A DNA stretch of 64,000 nt from Pseudorhizobium tarimense (GCF_022968135.1 NZ_JALJRA010000011.1:141718-205717), one strand, 5' to 3'. Positions 1 to 10,617 are shown, counted from the first letter of the stretch. The notes: a model not told the origin generated them from the letters alone. Program-made: numbers and translations.

Positions 1-36
1 GGCAGGGTCCTGTCCCGCAACGGCCGCGTCTCATGA
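1..36 (+). CDS. modB: Molybdate ABC transporter permease ModB, C-terminal end (partial)
   Basis: Only the last 11 codons and a TGA stop are in the window. The reading frame ends at 34-36 and overlaps the modC start in an ATGA arrangement. The identity comes from this coupling: modB directly precedes modC in the usual modABC order. Nothing in the 11 residues is diagnostic by itself, so the call rests on context. Confidence 0.55.
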   Translation, partial: GRVLSRNGRVS

Positions 37-1100
37 CCTTAATCGTCGAGGCAGGGCACGGGTTTGGTGGCTTTCGTCTGCGTGCGGGATTTTCGGCCGA
101 GGGCGGCGTGACCGCGCTTTTTGGGCGCTCTGGCTCTGGAAAAACGTCTCTTCTGCGGATCATCGCTGGTCTGGTACGGCCGGATGAAGGAAAGGTGGTC
201 TTCAACGATCAGGTGCTTCTCGATACGTCCGCCACGATTTTTCTGAAGCCGCACCGCCGGCGCTTCGGATATGTCTTCCAGGAGGCGCGGCTTTTCCCCC
301 ATCTCAGCGTCCGCAGCAATCTCCTCTATGGGCGCCGATTTGCCGGAAATACACCCACTGGGGACGATCTTGCCAGGGTAGTCGAGCTGTTGGGGATCTC
401 CCAGCTTCTTGATCGTGCGCCCGATGCTCTTTCCGGCGGAGAGCAGCAGCGGGTGGCGATCGGTCGGGCGCTCCTCAGCGCGCCTCGCCTCCTGCTGATG
501 GACGAACCGTTGGCGGCGCTCGACGAAGAGCGGAAGGCCGAGATCCTTCCCTACCTTGAACGGTTGCGGGATGAGGCGGGCGTCCCGATCATCTATGTCA
601 GCCATTCGATTACGGAGGTGGCGCGGCTCGCCGACCAGGTGGTGCTTCTGGAAGCTGGGAAAGTGGTCGCCACCGGCGATCCCAGCCATGTCCTGTCCGG
701 CTGCGTCGCTTCTGCCCTGGGTCGCAGGGAGGCGGGGAGCGTGCTGAGTGGCGTCGTCGAGGGTTTGGACCTAGAGTCCGGCCTGGCGCGGGTAAAGATC
801 AAGCAGAGGTCTCTTCTCGTGCCAGGCCATGGCTTGAGCGCGGGCAAAGCCGTGCGTGTTCACGTCCTCGAGCGGGACGTCATCATCGCTGTTTCCGAGC
901 CGCAGGGGCTGAGCGCACTCAACATCCTCCCCGGTCGCATCACATCGCTGGAGCGGGACGACGACACTGTCCTCATCACCGCGAACTGCGGGGGCGACGA
1001 AATCTTTGCCCGCGTTACAAGCTTCTCGGCCGAAAGGCTGGGGCTTTCGCTCGGACAGGAGGTCTATGCGGTGATCAAGTCGGTGGCGCTGGAGCGGTGA
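33..1100 (+). CDS. modC: Molybdate ABC transporter ATP-binding protein ModC
   Basis: ATPase subunit that powers molybdate import through ModB; cytoplasmic, membrane-associated. The 355 residues match full-length ModC. Visible parts are Walker A (GRSGSGKTS, about residues 31-39), the Q-loop, the signature LSGGEQQR (about 133), Walker B with LLLMDEPLAALD (about 152), the H-loop serine-histidine, and a C-terminal Mop/TOBE domain (about 285-355) that binds molybdate. The start overlaps the modB stop, indicating translational coupling. Molybdenum supply fits the molybdopterin sulfite-oxidase-like enzyme encoded 1 kb downstream. Confidence 0.95.
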   Translation: MTLIVEAGHGFGGFRLRAGFSAEGGVTALFGRSGSGKTSLLRIIAGLVRPDEGKVVFNDQVLLDTSATIFLKPHRRRFGYVFQEARLFPHLSVRSNLLYGRRFAGNTPTGDDLARVVELLGISQLLDRAPDALSGGEQQRVAIGRALLSAPRLLLMDEPLAALDEERKAEILPYLERLRDEAGVPIIYVSHSITEVARLADQVVLLEAGKVVATGDPSHVLSGCVASALGRREAGSVLSGVVEGLDLESGLARVKIKQRSLLVPGHGLSAGKAVRVHVLERDVIIAVSEPQGLSALNILPGRITSLERDDDTVLITANCGGDEIFARVTSFSAERLGLSLGQEVYAVIKSVALER

Positions 1101-1257
1101 GCGGTGAGCGCAATGGATGCACTGGCGCAAGCGAGGCGACTATGCCAAACCAGACGCATCTGATTGGAGGATCAGGAGCTTGCACCGCGTCCGAGGGGAT
1201 CGATGTGAGGAATGGTAAGAGCAGGGCGTTTTCAGCCTGCTCAAGGGGAGGAAGAAC

Positions 1258-2160
1258 ATGGCGAGCAGCATCGCGTTCATCGGTCTCGGCAACATGGGCG
1301 GCCCCATGGCTGCCAATCTCGTTCAGGCAGGGCATCAGGTGAAAGGCTACGACCTGTCGTCCCAATCCTGCGACGCTGCGGCTGAAAAGGGCGTCACGAT
1401 CGCTGAAACAACCTCGGCTGCGGTAAAGGATGCGGATGTTGTCGTGACCATGCTCCCGGCAGGCAAACACGTCCTTGCCGTTTGGAGCGAGATCTCGCAG
1501 GCGCTGAAGCCCGGGACGCTGTTGATCGACTGCTCGACCATCGATGTGGAAAGCGCCCGTGAAGCGCATGTTCTGGCCAAGGAGGCGAGCTGCCTATCGC
1601 TGGATGCCCCCGTGTCCGGCGGCACCGTTGGGGCAGCGGCCGGGACGCTGACCTTCATGGTCGGCGGTGAAGAGGCAGCGTACCAACGAGGCGACGCTAT
1701 CCTGCAGGCTATGGCTAAGCGGATCGTCCGTTGCGGCGGTGCCGGCGCAGGTCAGGCCGCGAAGATTTGCAATAACATGATTCTCGGCATCACCATGGCG
1801 GGGGTCTGCGAAGCCTTCGTGCTTGGCGAAAAGCTCGGCCTGTCGCATCAGGCGCTCTTCGATGTGGCCTCCACCTCCTCCGGCCAATGTTGGTCGCTCA
1901 CGACCTACTGCCCGGTGCCGGGTCCCGTGCCGACTTCTCCTGCCAACAACGGCTACAAGCCGGGCTTCGCCGCGGCGTTGATGCTGAAGGACCTGAAGCT
2001 ATCTCAGGAAGCGGCCGCGGCGGCAGGGGCGACAACGGAAATGGGCGCTCGTGCAGCCGCCCTCTACGAAGACTTCAGCAAGCACGGCCAGGGCGACACT
2101 GATTTCTCCGGCCTGATCAACTTCCTCCGCGAAGCCTCCGGTCGTCAGTCGTCGGAGTAA
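1258..2160 (+). CDS. mmsB: 3-hydroxyisobutyrate dehydrogenase family NAD(P)-dependent oxidoreductase
   Basis: Beta-hydroxyacid dehydrogenase; family members oxidise 3-hydroxyisobutyrate in valine breakdown or related hydroxyacids. The protein has 300 residues, the usual length. It carries the Rossmann dinucleotide motif GLGNMGGPMAANL (residues 7-19), the substrate-binding segment DAPVSGGTVGA (about 119-129) and the catalytic-lysine segment GAGQAAKICNNM (Lys about 169). A strong GGGGAGGAAG ribosome site precedes the ATG. The 3' end overlaps the convergent sulfite-oxidase-like gene by 16 bases. The exact substrate is not determined; no other valine-pathway gene is adjacent. Confidence 0.85.
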   Translation: MASSIAFIGLGNMGGPMAANLVQAGHQVKGYDLSSQSCDAAAEKGVTIAETTSAAVKDADVVVTMLPAGKHVLAVWSEISQALKPGTLLIDCSTIDVESAREAHVLAKEASCLSLDAPVSGGTVGAAAGTLTFMVGGEEAAYQRGDAILQAMAKRIVRCGGAGAGQAAKICNNMILGITMAGVCEAFVLGEKLGLSHQALFDVASTSSGQCWSLTTYCPVPGPVPTSPANNGYKPGFAAALMLKDLKLSQEAAAAAGATTEMGARAAALYEDFSKHGQGDTDFSGLINFLREASGRQSSE

Positions 2161-2810
2161 CGCTCCTCGGCCCAAGGATCGCCGCGCATGTGATAGCCGT
2201 TCTTCTCCCAGAAGCCGGCTCGGTCGGCATTGAGGAACTCGATGCGGTGCAGCCATTTGGCGCTCTTCCAGAAGTAGAGATGCGGAACAACCAGCCGCAC
2301 CGGTCCGCCATGCTTCTCGGCGAGCGGCTCGCCCTTCCAGCTATGGACGATGATGGCATCCTCGGCTGCAAAATCGGAAAGCAGGAGGTTGGTCGTGTAG
2401 CCGTCATAGCTTGTCAGCATGACGGCAACGGCCTCGGGCTGTGGATCGACAGCATCCAGGAAGTCGCGGGTGGTGACGCCGGACCAGTCATTGTCGTAGC
2501 GCGACCACGTCGTCACGCAGTGGATGTCGGAATGCGTCTGGGTCTGCGGGAGCGAGAGGAGGGCATTCCAGTCGAAGGTGGTGGATTTATTCACGAGTCC
2601 GCGGACGTCAAGGCGCCACTGAGCCTTGGAAATCTGCGGTTGCTGGCCAAGGTCCAGCACAGGCCAGTTCTTGACCAGGTGCTGACCGGGCGGCAGGCGG
2701 TCCGCCTCGGGTCGCGATATGCGGCCGGTGAGGAAGCGACCTTCGTCGGCCCATTTCCGTTTGGTCCGGGTGAGCTTTGTATCTTCGGTCTGAATGGGCT
2801 CGTCGGCCAT
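2145..2810 (-). CDS. Sulfite-oxidase-like molybdopterin oxidoreductase (YedY-type fold)
   Basis: Oxidoreductase molybdopterin-binding protein of 221 residues, the length of the short single-domain group. The conserved HCVTTWSR segment (about residues 98-105) supplies the cysteine that ligates molybdenum. The GGPVRLVVPHLYFWKSAKW segment (about 169-187) is the family's second signature. No Tat signal is visible, so it is probably cytoplasmic, unlike MsrP/YedY. It converges with mmsB and overlaps its stop by 16 bases. Physiological substrate unknown. Confidence 0.88.
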   Translation of the reverse strand: MADEPIQTEDTKLTRTKRKWADEGRFLTGRISRPEADRLPPGQHLVKNWPVLDLGQQPQISKAQWRLDVRGLVNKSTTFDWNALLSLPQTQTHSDIHCVTTWSRYDNDWSGVTTRDFLDAVDPQPEAVAVMLTSYDGYTTNLLLSDFAAEDAIIVHSWKGEPLAEKHGGPVRLVVPHLYFWKSAKWLHRIEFLNADRAGFWEKNGYHMRGDPWAEERYSDD

Positions 2811-2918
2811 CCTTCAAGTCCTTCTCGTGCGATCTCGTCCCTTGCCACTGACGATATTCTGGTAAATGAGTGGGCAAATCAATCGATCCCTCGGCCCTCG
2901 CGGCCGCCACGCTTCGGA

Positions 2919-4097
2919 ATGCCCATGCCTCCCTTCAATCCGCTCGTTCAGAAATTGGCTCCCCCGCCTGTTCCCTCCGTCTTTGCCTGGGGACGCTCCT
3001 ATGACGGATCGCGCGGACCCTTGATCGATCTGTCACAGGCCGTGCCGGGTTACCCGCCGCATCCAAAGATGCTGGAGTTGCTAAAGGAAATGGCAGGGTC
3101 GACCGCCTATTGCGGGTATGGAGCGATCGAAGGCGAAAGCCATCTCCGGCGTGTTTACGCAGAGCATGTCCGCGACGTCTATGGCGCCGATATCGATAGC
3201 CAGAACATCCACGTGACGTCCGGCTGCAACGAGGCTTTCATCAGTGCCGCGACGGCGGTCGCCGGAGCCGGCGAGACCGTGCTGATGACAAATCCCTTCT
3301 ACTTCAATCATGAGACGACGCTCGCGATGATGGGGGTGACGATCAAAACGGTCGATTGCGCGGCCGATGACGGGTTCCTGCCGCGCGTTGATGCCGTTGC
3401 GGCGGCCATCACACCTGATGTCCGGGCACTGGCGCTTGTTTCGCCGAACAACCCGACGGGTGCCGTTTACCCGGCGGATCTGTTGCGGGAGATTTTTGAG
3501 GTCTGCCGTGAAAAGGACATCTGGCTGATCCTCGACGAGACCTATCGTGATTTCCTGCCTGACCCGGGACGTTCGCCGCATGGTCTTTTTGACGAGGATG
3601 AGTGGGAAGACCGCCTGATATGCCTCTACAGCTTCTCAAAATCCTTCTGCATTCCCGGCCACCGGCTGGGCGCCATCACGGCGGGCGCCAAGGCTGTGGA
3701 GCAGATTGCCAAGATCATGGATAACATCCAGATTTGTGCACCCCGTGCCGCGCAGGCAGCCGTTGCGCAGGCTATGCCAATGCTGGCGGATTGGCGGGAG
3801 GGAAACCGGCAGGAAATCGTGCGCCGGGCGAAGGCTCTTAGAATGGTGATAGCCCAGGTGCCGGCCTGGCGGATCGATGCGGTGGGCGCCTACTTCGCCT
3901 TCGTCCGTCACCCCTTTCCGTCGCTGAATTCGGCTGAGGTTGCAGAGCGGATGGCCAAGCAGGCGGGAGTGATCTGCATTCCGGGCATGTATTTCGGTCC
4001 GGGCCAGGAACAGTATCTGCGCTTCGCCTTCGCCAATGCTGACGTTCCAACCATAGAACGTCTGGCCGAAAGGCTTGAGAATTTCGCGGCCGAGTAA
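2919..4097 (+). CDS. Class I/II pyridoxal-phosphate aminotransferase
   Basis: PLP-dependent aminotransferase (fold type I), about 392 residues. Visible motifs are SPNNPTGAVYP (PLP/substrate Asn), LILDETYRDF (Asp that contacts the pyridine nitrogen) and SFSKSFCIPGHRLGA with the Schiff-base lysine. I start at ATG 2919 (ATG 2925 is also possible). The open frame runs much further upstream to 2190, but that stretch is the antisense shadow of the sulfite-oxidase-like gene. Substrate specificity cannot be read from sequence. Confidence 0.85.
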   Translation: MPMPPFNPLVQKLAPPPVPSVFAWGRSYDGSRGPLIDLSQAVPGYPPHPKMLELLKEMAGSTAYCGYGAIEGESHLRRVYAEHVRDVYGADIDSQNIHVTSGCNEAFISAATAVAGAGETVLMTNPFYFNHETTLAMMGVTIKTVDCAADDGFLPRVDAVAAAITPDVRALALVSPNNPTGAVYPADLLREIFEVCREKDIWLILDETYRDFLPDPGRSPHGLFDEDEWEDRLICLYSFSKSFCIPGHRLGAITAGAKAVEQIAKIMDNIQICAPRAAQAAVAQAMPMLADWREGNRQEIVRRAKALRMVIAQVPAWRIDAVGAYFAFVRHPFPSLNSAEVAERMAKQAGVICIPGMYFGPGQEQYLRFAFANADVPTIERLAERLENFAAE

Positions 4098-4162
4098 AAT
4101 GTAAGTCATGTTTTGTTCTGCCGGTGCTACTATATGCAAAGGATCTGAAGAAGCGGTGGAAC

Positions 4163-5431
4163 ATGGCACAGAGAGCAGGCAGCGCAGATCTTCCGCTACA
4201 TGGCGGTCGTGTTCCGGCGTGGCTCGGCCAACGGATGACAAGATTAGGTGCGCTGATCAGCGAAGCCATCGTGCAGCACTACGGCCGGGACGAGTTCCTG
4301 CGCCGGCTCGCCCATCCGTTCTGGTTCCAGTCGTTCGGTGCCGTGATGGGGATGGACTGGCACTCCTCGGGCATTACGACCAGCGTCATCGGAGCGCTCA
4401 AGCGAGGGCTGACGCCGCTTTCAGGTGAACTTGGCATCCATGTCTGCGGCGGCCGTGGACAGCAGTCGCGCAGGACGCCGGAAGAGCTTCTGGCCATCGG
4501 CAACCGTGTCGGGCTCGATGGTGGCCAGCTGGGCGATACCAGCCGTCTTGTTGCCAAGGTCGATAGCGCCGCCGTCCAGGACGGCTTCGATCTCTATCTC
4601 CACGGTTTCATCGTGACGGATGATGGCAAGTGGGTGGTCGTGCAGCAGGGGATGGATGGCGACCGCCGGCAGGCACGGCGGTATCACTGGTTGTCCGAAG
4701 GGCTGGAGAGCTTTTTCGACTCTCCCCACGCGGCCATCGAGGGCAGGGGACAAGGGGAGATCGTCAACCTCGCCGACCGTCGGGCGGCGGACTCCCGTCA
4801 CGGCCAGTTGGACCTTCTTGGTTCGCTGGGTCCGGACAAGCTCGTGGCAGAAGTGATCGCCCTGGAAGGGCGACAAGCGGCGCAACCAGCACAGCCTCTC
4901 CTGCCGCATCTCATCATGCCCGCTCATCACGACGTGCGCGAGAAGGACGTGAACATGCGGCGTCTTCATGCTGCATTCGCGGCTGCCGCCGATCGCGGCC
5001 CGGAAGACTTTCCACAGTTGCTCCTCACACCCGGCGTCGGCGCACGCACGGTGAAGGCTTTGGCCATGGTGGCAGAGGTCGTTCATGGCGCACCCTGTCG
5101 TTTCTCCGATCCCGCCCGATTTTCCCTTGCCCATGGCGGCAAGGACCGGCACCCGTTCCCCGTTCCGCTCAAGGTCTATGACGAGACGATCAGGGTCATG
5201 AAGTCAGCGGTTGGCAAGGGGCGGCTCGGGCGGGAGGAGGAACTGCAGGCGCTGAAGCGTCTCGACGACCAGGCACGTCAGTTGGAATGCTATGTCACCG
5301 GTCCCGACCTCAAGGAGATCGTCGCCGGCGAATTTCGTGATTCCGCAGCCTTCGCCGGCCGGAGCGTGTTCGGTCGGGAGGAGGAGCTTCAGGGTGCCGA
5401 GCGACAAAAAGCCCGCCAACCCAAGTCCTAG
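4163..5431 (+). CDS. DUF763 domain-containing protein
   Basis: About 422 residues covering the whole DUF763 family. The N-terminus (MAQRAGSADLPLHGG) matches the conserved family opening, which supports ATG 4163 over the ATG 39 bases earlier. Further conserved blocks are GIHVCGGRGQQSRRTPEE (about 95-112) and a C-terminal region with a helix-hairpin-helix-like LLLTPGVGARTVKALAMV (about 291-308), suggesting nucleic-acid contact (inference). Function of the family is not established. It stands alone between two aminotransferase genes. Confidence 0.85.
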   Translation: MAQRAGSADLPLHGGRVPAWLGQRMTRLGALISEAIVQHYGRDEFLRRLAHPFWFQSFGAVMGMDWHSSGITTSVIGALKRGLTPLSGELGIHVCGGRGQQSRRTPEELLAIGNRVGLDGGQLGDTSRLVAKVDSAAVQDGFDLYLHGFIVTDDGKWVVVQQGMDGDRRQARRYHWLSEGLESFFDSPHAAIEGRGQGEIVNLADRRAADSRHGQLDLLGSLGPDKLVAEVIALEGRQAAQPAQPLLPHLIMPAHHDVREKDVNMRRLHAAFAAAADRGPEDFPQLLLTPGVGARTVKALAMVAEVVHGAPCRFSDPARFSLAHGGKDRHPFPVPLKVYDETIRVMKSAVGKGRLGREEELQALKRLDDQARQLECYVTGPDLKEIVAGEFRDSAAFAGRSVFGREEELQGAERQKARQPKS

Positions 5432-5469
5432 GACCGGTAGTCGTATCCTCTTTAGACGCTGTCTGCGCC

Positions 5470-6669
5470 TCAGGCAGAGGCTCGCCGCTCGGACGGAGAG
5501 ACAAGCCGCGAAGCCAGCGAACCGATACGCTTCATCGCAGTGACAAGAACGTCGTCGGGCACGGTGAGCGAAATGCGCAGGAAGCCAGCTGCCTGTTCAC
5601 CGAAGGATGCTCCAGGCATCACTGCGACGCCTTCCTGCCGCAAGAGTTCCCAAGCGAACTGGTCGCCGGTCAGGCCAGTTGCGGCAATGTCGATCAGGAT
5701 GAACATGCCGCCTTCCGGAAGCATTGGCTTCACCAGATTGTTGCCGGCCAGTGCCTGTTCTGCGATCTGTGCGCGGCGGCTGTAGTTGCTCCGCATGGTC
5801 GGTGCCATCGGGAAATCTTCTGACAGGGCCATCGCCGTCATATCCGCGATGAAGGGCTGGACGCCGAAGAGCATGGTCTCGGACACCGGCAGCACCTTGC
5901 TGCAGAATTCTGCCGGACCTGCGGCCCAGCCGCTGCGGAAACCGGGTGCCGCGTGCGACTTTGAGATCGATGACACGACGATCGTGCGTTCGGCCAGCTC
6001 CGGCAGGTCGAAAGGAGATGCGAACTCGATGGTGTCGAATACCAACTGCTCGTAAACCTCGTCGCAGACGATCCAGAGATCGTGCTTGCGGCAAACCTCG
6101 CCAATGGCCTTGATCTCGTCGGCCGTCAGCACGGCACCGGTCGGGTTATGCGGGGTGTTCAGCAGGACGACGCGGCATTCCGGCGTCACCGCACGCTCGA
6201 GATCTTCCGCCTGTATGTGGAAACGATTTTCCGGCTTAAGTGGCACGTAAACCGGATGGGCACCGGTGGAGGAAATAACGCCTTCGTATGTGGCATAAAG
6301 CGGATTACCGACCAGCACGCCGTCAGCCGCCTCCACAAGGCCCGCCATGACCGTGTAAAGCGCCGTCTGCGTGCCGGGGAAGCAGAGGAAGTTGGCTTCC
6401 GTCACATCCGCCCGACGCTTCGAATACTTCTCGACCAGAGACTTAAGGACTGAAGGCTCGCCACGGCCATTGGAATAGCGGATCCGTCCGGCATACATGG
6501 AACGGACCGCCTCATCGAGAAGCGATTTTTCGGGCGCCACGTCCGGCTCGCCGATTGTCAGCTCGATGATATCGAAACCAGCGGCTTTCATGCGGCGTGC
6601 TTCGCTGTGAACGGCCCAGCGACCGGATCCGAGATCTGCGAGACGGTCGGTGATGGAGGCATAGCGCAT
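5470..6669 (-). CDS. Pyridoxal-phosphate aminotransferase (aspartate aminotransferase-like)
   Basis: Second fold-type-I aminotransferase, 399 residues from ATG 6669, which has an AAGGA ribosome site upstream; an upstream in-frame ATG would run into the tetR stop. Motifs are LNTPHNPTGAVL, WIVCDEVYEQLVF and SSISKSHAAPGFRSGW with the PLP lysine, and an arginine near the C-terminus (FLRISLTVPDD) that binds the substrate carboxylate. It lies directly downstream of a TetR gene on the same strand (26-base gap), so the two are probably cotranscribed. Substrate unknown. Confidence 0.85.
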   Translation of the reverse strand: MRYASITDRLADLGSGRWAVHSEARRMKAAGFDIIELTIGEPDVAPEKSLLDEAVRSMYAGRIRYSNGRGEPSVLKSLVEKYSKRRADVTEANFLCFPGTQTALYTVMAGLVEAADGVLVGNPLYATYEGVISSTGAHPVYVPLKPENRFHIQAEDLERAVTPECRVVLLNTPHNPTGAVLTADEIKAIGEVCRKHDLWIVCDEVYEQLVFDTIEFASPFDLPELAERTIVVSSISKSHAAPGFRSGWAAGPAEFCSKVLPVSETMLFGVQPFIADMTAMALSEDFPMAPTMRSNYSRRAQIAEQALAGNNLVKPMLPEGGMFILIDIAATGLTGDQFAWELLRQEGVAVMPGASFGEQAAGFLRISLTVPDDVLVTAMKRIGSLASRLVSPSERRASA

Positions 6670-6695
6670 GAGGATTCCTTCTTTGTGATCTGGTT

Positions 6696-7328
6696 TCAGC
6701 ACAGCTCGCCCGGAGGAAGCCTCAGCATGGCTTCCACCGAGGCGATGGCGGTCTCGGAGAGTTCTTCGTTCTTGAACAAGTCCGGGGCGAGGGTTCCCTC
6801 AAGCCACAGACCGTCAATCAATCCGTTCACCGCGATTGCGTAGGCGCGGCATTCCTGCCGACTTACAATTCGTCCTCGCTCCGCAAAGAAGGCGATCAGC
6901 AGCGTTTCGAGTTCCGCCAGAAAGGAAACATAGCTCTCGCGGTGGATTGCAGCGAAGGCAGGATCAAGCGGGATGTGACTGATGAAGGCGGCCCAAAGGG
7001 AGAGCGTTCGGCTGTCCGTCACCGGCGGGGTGACGTTCGCCACGATGAAACGCCTCAACCGCGTCTTGGGATCGGCACCTTCGGCAGCGGTCTTGGTAAT
7101 CTCCGTGATGCCGTCCATCAGCTGCCGGTATGCGGCCTGCAGCATCTGGTCCTTGGTCGCGAAATAATGGCGGATCAGTCCGCCTGTTACGCCGGCCCTG
7201 GCGGCAATCTGGCGTACTGTCGCGCCCTGAATGCCAGCTTCGGCGATGCAGTCCAGCGTGGCGGCGATGAGGTCCTCGCGCCTCTCTGTCTCGGTCGCCC
7301 GGCTATAGGATCTACGTGTTACAGCCAA
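6696..7328 (-). CDS. TetR/AcrR family transcriptional regulator (BetI-like)
   Basis: 210-residue repressor-type regulator. The N-terminal helix-turn-helix (about residues 16-62) includes GATVRQIAARAGVTGGLIRHYFATKDQM, the classical TetR_N signature. The C-terminal ligand domain resembles the BetI/TetR_C_6 group (LWAAFISHI, NGLIDGLWLEG). Its stop is 26 bases before the downstream aminotransferase start, implying an operon. Ligand unknown. The 5' coding region contains the 12-mer CTATAGGATCTA that recurs at 10585 near the XRE regulator. Confidence 0.85.
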   Translation of the reverse strand: MAVTRRSYSRATETERREDLIAATLDCIAEAGIQGATVRQIAARAGVTGGLIRHYFATKDQMLQAAYRQLMDGITEITKTAAEGADPKTRLRRFIVANVTPPVTDSRTLSLWAAFISHIPLDPAFAAIHRESYVSFLAELETLLIAFFAERGRIVSRQECRAYAIAVNGLIDGLWLEGTLAPDLFKNEELSETAIASVEAMLRLPPGELC

Positions 7329-7441
7329 GGCAAGTGGTCCCGCAGAGAAGGAAGGTTACGATGCAGTCGGCAGCCCGATGCAAGCCGGCGCTGCAAAGAA
7401 TGAGCGTTTGTTATACGCTTGAATAATAGGATGGCAAGGGG

Positions 7442-8664
<1,223 letters not shown>

Positions 8665-8668
<4 letters not shown>

Positions 8669-9165
8669 AGCGACGCAACCGATGCAGGGTGCCCTACCCT
8701 ATGGAAGGCACGATCGAAGTAGATGAGACCTTCTTCTGCCTCTCCTGCAGACGCTGCCGTTACCCGGCAGAAGAACACGGAGTGCGTTCCCACTTCGGAG
8801 ATATCGGCGATATTGCATTCCAATGACCCGGCGGCGCCTGCCAGAACAGGGCTGCCGCTTTCTCCCGACCTCCAGCGGCCTTGGGCAAACCGTTCTTCTG
8901 CCGAAAGACCACCGTTCGAAAACGTCCGCGCCAGATCCTCGTGAGCGGCTGACAAAATATTGATGCAGAGCCGACCATTGCGACGGAAGGCCGTGTTGTT
9001 GCGGCTGGAGCGATTAAGGCAGACCAGAAGGGTCGGCGGCTGATCGGTGACGCTGCAGACGGCGGACACCGTGGTTTCGGCAATCCCGGCTTCACCATCG
9101 GAGGTGACGATGGTCACGGCAGAGCCCAGCCGCGCCATGGCATCACGAAATTGCTGCCTCTCCAT
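8665..9165 (-). CDS. Flavin reductase domain protein (HpaC/RutF/NtaB type)
   Basis: 166-residue NAD(P)H:flavin oxidoreductase that would supply reduced FMN to the adjacent oxygenase. Typical features are the N-terminal FRDAMARLGSAVTIVTS, the FMN-binding CSVTDQPPTLLVCLNRSSRN (about residues 36-55) and the C-terminal FYCRV-like segment with FDRAFHRVG. It is the middle gene of a three-gene operon, 8 bases after the LLM oxygenase and overlapping the MFS gene by 4 bases. This is the standard two-component monooxygenase layout. Confidence 0.88.
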
Positions 9166-9173
9166 CGCCCACC

Positions 9174-10547
9174 CTATTCCGCTGCCGGTGAAAATCGCCG
9201 GTGTCCGGCGCCGATATGCCTTGCCGGCAGTCGAGGCTGTCCGAACAGCTTCTGCCGCAGCGGTCCCTCGCTATAAGCCGTCTTGTACAGGCCTCGATCC
9301 TGCAGGATCGGTATCACCGATTCAATGATGTCGTCGAAGCATTCCGGCACCACGGTCCGCGAAAGGTTGAATCCGTCAACTCCGGCTTCATTGGCCCATT
9401 TGCCCAACTCATCGGCAATTTTTTCTGCCGATCCGATCATCGGCGGCTGGCGGCTGCCGAGCACCATCTGCTCCAGGAGCTTCCGCTTCGTCCATTGCGG
9501 ACCGGCGGTTCGGGTCATCGCCTCGACGTTGGACACGATTGCGGCACTCTTGCCGGTCTCGATCGGCTCGTCCAAGTCGTACTTGGCAAAGTCGATCCCC
9601 ATCGATGCTGCGGCGTGAACCAGGGCTGCCTCGGAGCTCACATAGGCGCGGTAGTCTTCGTACTTCTCCTGCGCCTCCTTGTCCGTCCGCCCGGTGACGA
9701 TCGTTGCGCCCATGAAGACCTTGATGTCATCGGGCTTCCTGCCCCGATCGGTGGCACGCGTGCGAATGTCGTCGATGATCGCCTTGACCCCTTCGATCTT
9801 CTGGCCGTTAACGAATACGCATTCCGCATGGGTTGCGGCGAACTGACGGCCACGCGTGGACGAGCCTGCCTGATAGAGCACCGGCGCCCGCTGCGGCGAT
9901 GGTTCGCAGAGGTGGATCGCATCGAGGCTGTACTGCGGCCCCTTGTGCCTGATCTTATGGACCTTCTGAGGATCGGCATAAAGATGGCGGCTGGGATCGT
10001 TGACGATGGCGTCATCCTGCCAGCTTTCCTCCCAAAGCCTGTAGACGACATTCATATATTCGTCGGCCAGGTCGTAACGGTCGTCGTGCGCTGCTTGCGC
10101 ATCCAGCCCGATCGCCTTCGCTGCGCTGTCCAGATAGCCCGTGACGATGTTCCAGCCGATTCGGCCATTGGTCAGATGGTCCAGCGTCGACATCCGGCGC
10201 GCGAAGAGGAAGGGAGCCTCGTAGGTCAGGTTGGCGGTGATGCCGAAAGCAAGATGCTTCGTGACGGCGGCCATCGCCGGCACGAGCAACATGGGGTCGT
10301 TTACGGGCACCTGCACTGCCCCGCGAAGCGCGGCCGCATTGCTGCCGCCATAGACGTCGTTTACGCCGACGACGTCGGCCATGAAGATCCCGTCGAACAA
10401 CCCCGCTTCCAGCCGGCGAGCATAGTCAATCCAGTAGGAGAGATCGGTGTAACGCCCCGACTGATCGCGCGGATGTGCCCAGAGGCCCTGCTGAATGTGG
10501 CCTACGCAGTTCATGTCGAATGCGTTGAACAGGATCTTCTTCGCCAT
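9174..10547 (-). CDS. LLM-class flavin-dependent monooxygenase (NtaA/SnaA/DszA family)
   Basis: 457-residue FMNH2-dependent oxygenase of the bacterial-luciferase fold. The sequence follows the NtaA/SnaA/DszA/SoxA subgroup: the MAKKILFNAFDMNCVGHIQQGLW opening (shown for its first 20 or so residues), GLFDGIFMADVVG, RMSTLDHLTNGRIGWNIVTG and QAGSSTRGRQFAATHAE. Family substrates include aminopolycarboxylates, sulfones and alkanesulfonates; which applies here is not readable. It is the first gene of the operon with the flavin reductase and MFS carrier, and is divergent from an XRE-cupin regulator across a palindromic site. Confidence 0.88.
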   Translation of the reverse strand: MAKKILFNAFDMNCVGHIQQGLWAHPRDQSGRYTDLSYWIDYARRLEAGLFDGIFMADVVGVNDVYGGSNAAALRGAVQVPVNDPMLLVPAMAAVTKHLAFGITANLTYEAPFLFARRMSTLDHLTNGRIGWNIVTGYLDSAAKAIGLDAQAAHDDRYDLADEYMNVVYRLWEESWQDDAIVNDPSRHLYADPQKVHKIRHKGPQYSLDAIHLCEPSPQRAPVLYQAGSSTRGRQFAATHAECVFVNGQKIEGVKAIIDDIRTRATDRGRKPDDIKVFMGATIVTGRTDKEAQEKYEDYRAYVSSEAALVHAAASMGIDFAKYDLDEPIETGKSAAIVSNVEAMTRTAGPQWTKRKLLEQMVLGSRQPPMIGSAEKIADELGKWANEAGVDGFNLSRTVVPECFDDIIESVIPILQDRGLYKTAYSEGPLRQKLFGQPRLPARHIGAGHRRFSPAAE

Positions 10548-10579
10548 GCCGCTCTCCCGCCTCGTTGCTTCCAGAGGCC

Positions 10580-10615
10580 GTCTCCTATAGGATCTAGTCG
10601 TCCACTATAGAAGAC
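10580..10615. promoter_or_regulatory. Inverted-repeat operator between the LLM operon and the XRE-cupin regulator
   Basis: GTCTCCTATAG (10580-10590) and CTATAGAAGAC (10605-10615) form an inverted repeat with one mismatch per 11-base arm and a 14-base spacer. It sits in the 70-base gap between the divergent starts. That is the expected place for autoregulation and control of the monooxygenase operon by the XRE-cupin protein (inference). Confidence 0.6.
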
Positions 10616-10617
10616 GA

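Noticed and set aside
2190..2918. N-terminal extension of the aminotransferase open frame by 243 codons
   Set aside because: It is antisense to the sulfite-oxidase-like gene, and the aminotransferase fold is complete from 2919.
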